Below, piece by piece: positions 7,447 to 13,423 of a stretch of 33,515 nucleotides of DNA; the first letter of the stretch is position 1; the number at the start of each line of letters is the position of its first letter. Location: the NCBI GenBank assembly GCA_964567125.1, contig CAZMLC010000024.1, forward strand, positions 1-33,515, read 5' to 3'. The notes under the pieces were generated by a model, which was given only the letters and a program-made list of their open reading frames with translations, had not been told where the DNA came from and ran no database searches. This DNA comes from CAZMLC01 sp964567125. Its GTDB lineage: Bacteria; Verrucomicrobiota; Kiritimatiellia; RFP12; UBA1067. The position numbers were made by a program, and so were the translations under genes.

Positions 7447-7641
7447 ATGACACTGAAATCCGCAACGAGCGTCGTTCTCGTGTGTTTGGGGTTATCACTC
7501 CTCTGGTCCTTGGTCGCCTTTGCACTTCCGTATGAGGCCCTTCGTGGTGTCTACCAGAGCAAGTTGCCGTCACTGGTTGTCATGGCTAAGGATATCGCAC
7601 TGCTGCTTTTCTTCGTCACCCTTTTCAGGAACCAGAGGTGA
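7447..7641 (+). CDS. Small two-helix membrane protein of cassette 2
   Basis: A 64-residue protein starting MTLKSATSVVLVCLGLSLLW. An AAGGAG ribosome-binding site lies 7 bases before the ATG, which decides this start over an upstream in-frame codon at 7408 located inside the attC site. Two hydrophobic segments are visible, at about residues 5-25 and 40-58, the latter containing DIALLLFFVTLF. It ends in a short basic tail, RNQR. Its stop codon overlaps the ribosome-binding site of the next gene (start 3 bp downstream), so the two are probably translationally coupled and may form one membrane complex. I do not recognise the family. Confidence 0.75.
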   Translation: MTLKSATSVVLVCLGLSLLWSLVAFALPYEALRGVYQSKLPSLVVMAKDIALLLFFVTLFRNQR

Positions 7642-7644
7642 TAT

Positions 7645-8385
7645 ATGGACGATCATGTTTCGAAAGTCCTGGAGTTGAAGCATCACACAGATGGCGATCA
7701 CCCCACGGATGACGTCACTCAAAGGAACTCGCTTGCGAAAAATCATTTTACAAAGGCGTCGCTGTACTCGTTTGTCGGTTTCCTCGCTGTCACCGCTTTG
7801 CTTGCTATCGGCTCCGTTCTCTCTGGTCGTTTTGGTGAGTTCGAACTCAAGGTCCTCGCCACAACATCGGTGATTGCCGTCGCCAGTATCTGCTCCCTGT
7901 GCTGCTGTGCATACTCCGCACGGTCAAAGACGCTGCTACCCGGTCTTGGCGGGATTCTGGTGGCGGGTCTTGGCGCAACAATGCTGATCTCGGGTGTTTG
8001 GTCGGAAGTCCCCTCAGAAGGCTATTGGAAGACAACCGCTATCTTGTCTGTTCTCGCAATCGCCTGTGCGCATACACTTGCCCTGTTGAGCGTTCGCCTT
8101 AGACCGGCACACCTATGGATTCAGAGCGCGACAACCGTCACCATTCTAGTCCTTGCCGGCGTCATATCCGGCATGATTGTCGGGGAGGTGGACGATAAAG
8201 GCATGTTCAAACTCGTCGCGGTATTGGCCATTCTTGCCGCATTGGAAACGCTGGTTGTCCCTATCCTTGGGCGCTTGAACAAGAGCCAACCTGAGCCACT
8301 ACCGCAAACCCTCGTGCTTACGGAAAGGCAAGATGGCAAGTTTCAGGACAGGGGTGGTCGTGTCTACGAAGTACACCTGATGTAG
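7645..8385 (+). CDS. Multi-pass membrane protein of cassette 2, unknown function
   Basis: A 246-residue protein with a hydrophilic, His/Asp-rich N-terminus (about 1-35) followed by about six hydrophobic segments: FVGFLAVTALLAIGSVL, VLATTSVIAVASICSLCCCAY, LGGILVAGLGATMLISGVW, TTAILSVLAIACAHTLALLS, TVTILVLAGVISGMIVG and LVAVLAILAALETLVVPIL. A polar C-terminal tail of about 35 residues (LVLTERQDGKFQDRGGRVYEV) follows. It is coupled to the 64-residue membrane protein upstream. No transporter or enzyme signature is recognised. The stop codon adjoins an attC-like structure, which places both genes in a single cassette of about 1 kb; two-gene cassettes are less common than single-gene ones. Confidence 0.8.
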   Translation: MDDHVSKVLELKHHTDGDHPTDDVTQRNSLAKNHFTKASLYSFVGFLAVTALLAIGSVLSGRFGEFELKVLATTSVIAVASICSLCCCAYSARSKTLLPGLGGILVAGLGATMLISGVWSEVPSEGYWKTTAILSVLAIACAHTLALLSVRLRPAHLWIQSATTVTILVLAGVISGMIVGEVDDKGMFKLVAVLAILAALETLVVPILGRLNKSQPEPLPQTLVLTERQDGKFQDRGGRVYEVHLM

Positions 8386-8443
8386 GACCAACAGGTGGAC
8401 GGTACGCGTCCATAGGCCGCTCCCGTCACCTGCGACGTTAGCC
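8382..8443 (+). mobile_element. attC-like recombination site 2
   Basis: The R' box GTTAGCC (8437-8443) is preceded by a 5-base spacer GCGAC and the arm CACCT (8427-8431). That arm pairs with AGGTG (8393-8397). One unpaired G (8398) and a further 4-bp stem ACGG/CCGT follow. The left R'' box is ambiguous. GACCAAC (8386-8392) has the AAC end but leaves no left spacer; GTAGGAC (8382-8388) leaves a 4-base spacer but lacks AAC. Each matches the complement of the cassette start (GTTCGAC) at 5 of 7 positions. Confidence 0.5.
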
Positions 8444-8587
8444 ATAACGGAAATGAAACGAGGTAAATCAGGGTCGGTGTTCCACATTCTACATTTGATT
8501 TCCATTCCAAAACGGCTGCCACATCTCCTTCATCCTATTCAAGGACTTCATGATCGAATGACATCGTGATTCCAGATGCAACCGAGG

Positions 8588-8662
8588 GTGTCGTTTTAGT
8601 CGAATCCGACTGGATCGTCTGATGCGTTTTGATCCGCAGCCCGACGACACTGAAAAATCAGT
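8588..8662. repeat. Nested inverted repeats that could fold as a three-way junction
   Basis: An outer 7-bp stem (GTGTCGT at 8588-8594 with ACGACAC at 8644-8650) encloses two hairpins: AGTCG-AATC-CGACT (8598-8611) and GGATC...GATCC (8612-8616/8631-8635). A further inverted repeat, ACTGA-AAAA-TCAGT, overlaps the right edge (8649-8662). It could be a structured RNA, a DNA cruciform or the remnant of a mobile-element end. Confidence 0.35.
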
Positions 8663-8689
8663 AGTTGGCATTTCCCTCCTTTTTATTTT

Positions 8690-8843
8690 GCTCGAACGTG
8701 CCGCAATCCGCGCTCGAAGCTGTCCCAACTGTGCCTCGAACGTGGTCCAGTCCGGGCACGGACGAGGTAAATCCGTGGCACGGACGTGCGCCAGTTGTAC
8801 CACGGACGTGCGCCGATTGACCCTCGAAGCTGGGACGTTTGTA
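8690..8843. repeat. Array of seven 22-bp units: conserved 11-bp half, variable 11-bp half
   Basis: Units start at 8690, 8712, 8734, 8756, 8778, 8800 and 8822 with exact 22-bp spacing. The first half follows a common pattern, e.g. CTCGAACGTG (units 1, 3), CTCGAAGCTG (2, 7), CACGGACGTG (5, 6) and CACGGACGAG (4). The second half differs in every unit. After unit 7 the sequence GTCGTCCGTCC looks like an inverted copy of the ACGGACG type. As 22 is not a multiple of three, this is not a protein repeat; the period is close to two helical turns. Confidence 0.8.
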
Positions 8844-9192
8844 TGTCGTCCGTCCTCGTGAAGCCGCCCCTTTAAGGTTCAGACAGCCGATCGAGCTGAC
8901 TGAGGGGTGAGGGGTTTAGGAGGTAGGGAGTTAGGCGTTTAGGAATACGGAGCTTGCGCGAAGCTCTAAACTTATTGACACTCAATAGACTCAGTAGACT
9001 AACACGACTTCTCTACTTCTGCCCCATCGCCGAGCGCAGCGTCAGACACCCTGCTGGACTACCCTGATGCGCGATTGCCTTGCGTCCCCACCTTAGGAAA
9101 CACGAATGTTAAACGGAACGCATCCGAGGTGTCCGCACGTTTTTCACTCCCCAGCTGACAGCGCGGAGGCGGATATGTTATGCTACTGAGAT

Positions 9193-9942
9193 ATGGCAAC
9201 TGTTGGCAAAAAAAAATCCGGAAAACATCGGCCGCGTGGCATCGAAATCCTGCACGAGGATCGCGATGTGATCGTCATCTGTAAAGAGGCCGGCGTGCTC
9301 TCCACGCCTACGCGCCGCGATGAATCCTTTACCGCGGAAACCGTGCTCACGAATTACCTGCGCAAGGGGTGCGCGCGTTCGCGCAATCAGGCCTACCTCG
9401 TGCATCGCCTCGACCGCGAGACCTCCGGCGTCATGATCTTCGCCAAGACCCCGGAAGCGCAGGAGACGCTGAAAGCCAACTGGAAAAACAACGAGAAGAT
9501 TTATTTCGCGATTGTCTGCGGCCATCTGCAGGAGAAGAAGGGACTCCTGACCAGCTACCTCGCGGAGAACGACGATCAATTCGTCCATTCCGTCGACAAT
9601 CCGGATGACGGTAAGCTTTCGCAAACCGAATATGAAGTCATCGCGGAAAATGCGACGCAGAGTCTGCTGCGCATCCACCTGCTGACGGGACGGAAAAACC
9701 AGATCCGCGTGCAGTTCTCAGAGGCGGGACATCCCATCGTGGGCGATCCCAAATACGGCAAGAACGATCCGCTGCGCGAACGCCTCTGCCTTCATGCGCA
9801 ATCCTTTGCCTTTGATCATCCCTATTCCGGCAAACGTCTCTGCTTCGAGGCCCCGCTGCCCGCAGTCTTCACGCGTCTCTTTCCGCGCGCCAACGCGCTT
9901 CCCCATCCAGATGTCACTCCGCCGAAGGCGCCTGTAAAATAA
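9193..9942 (+). CDS. RluA-family RNA pseudouridine synthase
   Basis: A 249-residue pseudouridine synthase that isomerises uridine in rRNA or tRNA. Seen: the catalytic motif HRLDRETSG with Asp74; the preceding fold elements EILHEDRDVIVICKEAG and VLSTPT; the KIYFAIVCG strand; the LLTGRKNQIRVQF motif (typical TGRxHQIR with Asn for His); and GHPIVGDPKYG. It has no N-terminal S4 domain, unlike RluC/RluD, and is of RluA/TruC size, so the target base cannot be named. The N-terminus is lysine-rich. A strong ribosome-binding site is not obvious. Its 3' end overlaps the convergent beta-helix gene by 29 bp, with no terminator visible in between. Confidence 0.93.
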   Translation: MATVGKKKSGKHRPRGIEILHEDRDVIVICKEAGVLSTPTRRDESFTAETVLTNYLRKGCARSRNQAYLVHRLDRETSGVMIFAKTPEAQETLKANWKNNEKIYFAIVCGHLQEKKGLLTSYLAENDDQFVHSVDNPDDGKLSQTEYEVIAENATQSLLRIHLLTGRKNQIRVQFSEAGHPIVGDPKYGKNDPLRERLCLHAQSFAFDHPYSGKRLCFEAPLPAVFTRLFPRANALPHPDVTPPKAPVK

Positions 9943-10969
9943 AGGCTTCCGGCAGACGATTACCCGCATCGATGCATTCGATCGTGCGACCTGCGGCATC
10001 TACGACCACACCGCGCTGACCAGCGCCCAAATCGCGGATGCGATTATTGGTGAGAACCACCTTTTCGCCTGCGCTCAGAAGCACGATCGGCGCGCTGTAC
10101 GGTGTGTCGATCGCATTGCCCTCGAGCGTGAGCGTTCCCGTGCGCGTGGCGCGCATGTCCTTGCCGAAATGGATCACGCCGCGGTTGCCCGTACACGTCT
10201 TGCTTTTGCAGATCCGGTTGTTGCGCAGGATGGCGTCGCTACCCGGGATATCCGTGTTACCCGCTTCATCGACAATATCCACTTCGCGGTTGGCCGAATG
10301 GTGAATGAAACACTCTTCAACGATCGTCACATGCGCACGACTCTTGAGGTTGTGTCCAGTCACTGCGCGTGCGATCTCACAGCGGCGGACGGTGACATCC
10401 ACGCCGCCCAGATACAGGTTGTGGTTGAATCCGGGATCCTGCGTCGTCCCGTTATCCGTGATCGAACACGACTCGATCAGCTGGCGCATGCCCCGCTGCA
10501 GCGCCACGCTGCCGTTGCTCATGATGCCCATGTCGTTGTGGCGGATCGTACAGTCGCGGATCGTAATACCGTTGGCCTGATTGATGCGCACCCCGGCGCC
10601 GTTGGAACTCCCGTTGCGCGCATGCATGAGCGTAAAGCCCTCCAAGGTGCAGTTATCCGCGCCGGGCTCAAACTGGACGATAGCGCGCGGAATCGCGCCG
10701 CGGCCGGAGTAGTCAAAGCCCTCGCCATCCAGCACGACAGTTCCAACGGCGCGCAGCGTCAGATTGGAGCAGGTAATGCGCAGCGCCACACGCTGATACG
10801 CCGTACTGAGCGGTGCAGGATAGACGCAGATCGTATCGCCAGGAGCGGCGTCAGCCACGGCGCATGCGAGCGATGGATAGGTCTTATCCGGTCCGACCTC
10901 GAGCGTCTTCGCCGACACGCTGCCTGCAATCGCACACAGCCCGAACAGAAGCGTTGTATAGACCTTCAT
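9914..10969 (-). CDS. Secreted right-handed parallel beta-helix protein
   Basis: A 351-residue exported protein. The ATG at 10967-10969 has a good ribosome-binding site (GGGAG, 5 bp away) and opens a signal peptide, MKVYTTLLFGLCAIAGSVSA; longer in-frame starts do not. After the opening strand KTLEVGPDKTYPSLACAVADA, the body is a series of short strands and turns typical of pectate-lyase-like helices: NLTLRAVGTVVLDGEG, NCTLEGFTLMHARNGSS, GITIRDCTIRHNDMGIM, VTVRRCEIARAVTG. Such proteins bind or cut polysaccharides, but I cannot point to catalytic residues with confidence, so the substrate is open. The C-terminal part reads like further coils (TLEGNAIDTPYSAPIVLLSAGEK). A terminator separates it from the sialate esterase gene upstream. 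Confidence 0.85.
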   Translation of the reverse strand: MKVYTTLLFGLCAIAGSVSAKTLEVGPDKTYPSLACAVADAAPGDTICVYPAPLSTAYQRVALRITCSNLTLRAVGTVVLDGEGFDYSGRGAIPRAIVQFEPGADNCTLEGFTLMHARNGSSNGAGVRINQANGITIRDCTIRHNDMGIMSNGSVALQRGMRQLIESCSITDNGTTQDPGFNHNLYLGGVDVTVRRCEIARAVTGHNLKSRAHVTIVEECFIHHSANREVDIVDEAGNTDIPGSDAILRNNRICKSKTCTGNRGVIHFGKDMRATRTGTLTLEGNAIDTPYSAPIVLLSAGEKVVLTNNRIRDLGAGQRGVVVDAAGRTIECIDAGNRLPEAFILQAPSAE

Positions 10970-10984
10970 TTTGACTCCCGCGCT

Positions 10985-11025
10985 AAACGAAAAAGGCCAG
11001 TACGCGCCGCGCATCGTACCGGCCT
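10985..11025 (-). terminator. Rho-independent terminator after the sialate esterase gene
   Basis: On the minus strand, AGGCC-G-GTACG pairs with CGTAC-T-GGCCT around a 10-base loop and is followed by TTTTTCGTTT. It lies 18 bp after the esterase stop codon and upstream of the beta-helix gene, so the latter probably has its own promoter or depends on readthrough. Confidence 0.8.
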
Positions 11026-11042
11026 GGTGAAGCATCCGCACA

Positions 11043-13229
11043 CTACTTAACAAACACCGCTAAGCGGCGCGTCCGATAAAGACCGCCATTGCCCGTAAAG
11101 GTATAGTCAGCGTGTTCGCCTTTGGTATTGTTACCAATGCCGATGTCGCAGATGGACCCGCCGTTAAAGGAATTGAAGGCGAAGAGCACGGTCTTATGCT
11201 TCCACGCATGGACCTGCATGCACCCATACCCTGCGTTGTCGCCGGAAGTTTGATCATCGAAATCATACTTCTGGTTATTCGCATTCGGCAACCCCAGACC
11301 GCTTTGCGTACCGTAATTCGCCGGCCAGAATTCGATATTTCCGCCATCGCTGTTCGTCAGCGCCGGCAGCCCCTCAAGATTTGAACGCACTGTCAGGTTG
11401 TTCACCTTCATCTGATGCTTGATGCCGCTCTTACTGTAAGGGATGCCCAGCTTTTTCGCATCCTGGGTGAAGGCATCCATGCTCGTCACAATATATTGAA
11501 CGCTGCCGCCCTGATCTTCCAATTGCAAGACGTAGGCCACGCGGGCAAAACTCCCGGCGCGGGCGCTCTCATCCACATTGTACTGCGGCGGATTCTGGTT
11601 GAAGTTACATTGCGCCGGCAAATCGATTTCATAAACCTTGCGGAAGCCCTTCAGCTCTTCCGTGGCATAGACGCCATCCAGTTTAGGAAGTTCGCCGCAG
11701 CGAAACGCGCCGGTCGGCAGTCCGGCCGCATTGACGAGGTTCGGCTCAGCGATCTGATCCCAGGCAAAGCGCGCGGCGATCGGCTGAGAAATGCTCGGAT
11801 GCGACAGGACCACCGTGGAGCCTTCGATCACGACCTGAGCGTCGCGGAACTGACCATCCGGTCCGGCCAGCTCAAACCACGTGGGCGCCTTACCATCGCG
11901 CGTCTTCAGCCCCTCGGCCTCCGAGAACTGGATGCGCATCGTGGCGCCTTCCACGCTGAAGGCCTTGTACACCGGACCGGACCAGACAAGGCCGGGCACA
12001 TGATAGGTCTTGGTCAGCGCCTGATTCGCCATGCGCAAGCCCACATCCTGCTTGTTCCGCGGATGGATATCTTTAAGGTTGCCGATGTCGTTAATCACGG
12101 TATAGCCCGTATTCGGAATCGCAGCGGGAACCGCGGCCTGAGCCTCCCAGATCCCGGGCAGGCTCTTTGAATTTCCACCGTAGGTATAGGGCGCCAACTG
12201 CACCAGATAATAGGGGAAATCGCCCTGGCCCCAGACCTTGCGCCAGCCATTGACCAAGGCTTTGGTCTTCTCAAGATAAAGCATGCCTTCGCCATTGTTC
12301 GAGCATCCCTGATACCAGATCGCGCCCTTGATCGCGAACGGCACAAGACCGGCCATCATGCCGTTATACAGGACGGTCGGCTCCTGATGCTTGCCTTGCG
12401 TCATGGGGAACATCAGATGCTGGGGAAACTCGGGCGCCGCCTGCAGCAAGGGCTTGCCGGATGCGGAGCGAGCCTGAGCCTCCTCCAGCCACTGCTTCAT
12501 CGCCGCGACGTACCCGGCTAGCGTCTTCTGGTGCAATGCCGTGCCGGGCGTAGCGGTCTCCACGCGCTGCTTGATGCCTTCCAGCGCAGACAGCCCGTCA
12601 AATCCGCACGGCGGCGTCCACGGCTCAATGCGGGTTCCGCCCCACGAGCTGTTAATCAGACCGACCGGGACCTTCAACGCCTGATGGATCCGACGGCCGA
12701 AGAAATAGGCCACGGCAGACTGATACGGAATCGTTTCCGGTGTGGTCACCTCCCACTTCGCATCCACATCGCTCTGCACGTCAGGCTTGAAATTCTTGGG
12801 GGCCTTAAAATGGCGGATCAGCGGGAAGTTCGCGGCGGCAACCTCTTGTTCACCATTGTCGCAATTACGCACGACCCATTCCATATTCGACTGGCCCGAA
12901 GCAAACCAGACCTCGCCCACCACGACATTCTGAAAAACAACCTCATTCGCGCCCGTCACCTTAAAAACAGTTGGTTTATCCGTCGCCTTCAAGGGTTCCA
13001 GCTTGACCATCCAGGTCCCATCAGCCTTGGCAACCGTCTCCTTGCGCTGGCCGGCGAACTCGACCACCACCTTTTCATTCGGATCGGCCCAGCCCCATAC
13101 GGGGACCGTCTGCTCGCATTGCAGCACCATGTTATCGCCAAAAATCTTCGGTACCCTCACAGCAGCCTCCACCGAGACCACACCGAGCATCGCACTCGCC
13201 ATCACGCCGACAAACCGCATATTCATCAT
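11043..13229 (-). CDS. Secreted sialate O-acetylesterase with an extra C-terminal domain
   Basis: A 728-residue exported esterase expected to remove O-acetyl groups from sialic acids or related sugars. The start is set by a strong AAGGGGAG site whose bases would otherwise be codons of a longer form. Seen: a signal peptide (about 1-22), an N-terminal beta domain (about 24-105), the SGNH catalytic motif GQSNMEW with Ser114, the long catalytic core with FAIKGAIWYQGCSNN, and a late Asp/His motif in NLKDIHP (about 388). This matches the SASA/SGNH family. Residues about 519-728 form a further domain that is not part of usual esterases. It carries GNIEFWPANY, YDFDD, GYGCMQVH and GIGN, and recurs twice in the 2985-aa protein of this window. 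The gene is followed by its own terminator and is divergent from the carboxyltransferase gene. Confidence 0.92.
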   Translation of the reverse strand: MMNMRFVGVMASAMLGVVSVEAAVRVPKIFGDNMVLQCEQTVPVWGWADPNEKVVVEFAGQRKETVAKADGTWMVKLEPLKATDKPTVFKVTGANEVVFQNVVVGEVWFASGQSNMEWVVRNCDNGEQEVAAANFPLIRHFKAPKNFKPDVQSDVDAKWEVTTPETIPYQSAVAYFFGRRIHQALKVPVGLINSSWGGTRIEPWTPPCGFDGLSALEGIKQRVETATPGTALHQKTLAGYVAAMKQWLEEAQARSASGKPLLQAAPEFPQHLMFPMTQGKHQEPTVLYNGMMAGLVPFAIKGAIWYQGCSNNGEGMLYLEKTKALVNGWRKVWGQGDFPYYLVQLAPYTYGGNSKSLPGIWEAQAAVPAAIPNTGYTVINDIGNLKDIHPRNKQDVGLRMANQALTKTYHVPGLVWSGPVYKAFSVEGATMRIQFSEAEGLKTRDGKAPTWFELAGPDGQFRDAQVVIEGSTVVLSHPSISQPIAARFAWDQIAEPNLVNAAGLPTGAFRCGELPKLDGVYATEELKGFRKVYEIDLPAQCNFNQNPPQYNVDESARAGSFARVAYVLQLEDQGGSVQYIVTSMDAFTQDAKKLGIPYSKSGIKHQMKVNNLTVRSNLEGLPALTNSDGGNIEFWPANYGTQSGLGLPNANNQKYDFDDQTSGDNAGYGCMQVHAWKHKTVLFAFNSFNGGSICDIGIGNNTKGEHADYTFTGNGGLYRTRRLAVFVK

Positions 13230-13322
13230 GTTTCTCCCCTTCATTTTTAAGGGTATCAGCTTATCGCTTCTAGCTACCTTAAGTCAAGAAAGGCGCGCGT
13301 GTTTTTTATGGATCTCGCGGGC

Positions 13323-13334
13323 GCGCACGTGCGC
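13323..13334. promoter_or_regulatory. 12-bp perfect palindrome in the divergent intergenic region
   Basis: GCGCACGTGCGC is its own reverse complement. It lies between the divergent esterase and oadA-like genes. It may be a regulator site, but GC-rich palindromes also arise by chance. Confidence 0.25.
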
Positions 13335-13366
13335 AGATATTCCCCGACCCTCTAAAATCGAGCGTG

Positions 13367-13385
13367 ACATTTTTCCGAAAAATGT
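13367..13385. promoter_or_regulatory. Perfect 9-1-9 inverted repeat upstream of the oadA-like gene
   Basis: ACATTTTTC-C-GAAAAATGT ends 38 bp before the ATG. With a one-base centre it cannot fold well as an RNA hairpin, so a dimeric regulator binding the DNA is the more natural reading. Confidence 0.45.
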
Positions 13386-13423
13386 AGAGAATAGAGGTCT
13401 TTCATATTGGAGAAAAACAGCTT

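Larger units (their letters stand above)
7091..8437 (+). mobile_element. Two integron-type gene cassettes without a visible integrase
   Basis: Cassette 1 would run from 7091 (after the G of GTTATGC, 7090-7096) to 7423, and cassette 2 from 7424 to 8437. Each ends in an attC-like structure whose R'' box begins at, or overlaps, the stop codon of the last gene. The R'' box of cassette 1 (GCATAAC, 7360-7366) is the exact reverse complement of the core site at its own start (GTTATGC). This is what the cassette excision model predicts, because those two boxes belong to one attC in the circular form. No integrase gene is in the window, so this would be an attC cluster lacking an integrase. Evidence is strong for cassette 1 and weaker for cassette 2. 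Confidence 0.68.
8444..9192. other. Non-coding accessory stretch with repeats
   Basis: About 750 bp with no convincing gene. Contents in order: a foldable inverted-repeat element (8588-8662), an array of seven 22-bp units (8690-8843), a G-rich stretch with repeated TTTAGG/TTAGG-like words (about 8901-8945), and a small hairpin GAGCTT-GCGCG-AAGCTC (8950-8966). The short frames that cross the array are products of the repeat and show no family features. Confidence 0.6.

Noticed and set aside
8690..8843. CRISPR array
   Set aside because: The conserved and variable halves are only 11 bp each, far below CRISPR repeat and spacer lengths, the conserved half varies, and no cas gene is near.
8622..8861. 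79-codon frame with several Cys across the 22-bp array
   Set aside because: The frame is a by-product of the repeat, the period is not a multiple of three, there is no ribosome-binding site and no family pattern.
9914..9942. Frameshift or mis-annotation where the pseudouridine synthase and beta-helix genes overlap
   Set aside because: Both frames read cleanly to their stops; a 29-bp convergent overlap is common in compact genomes.
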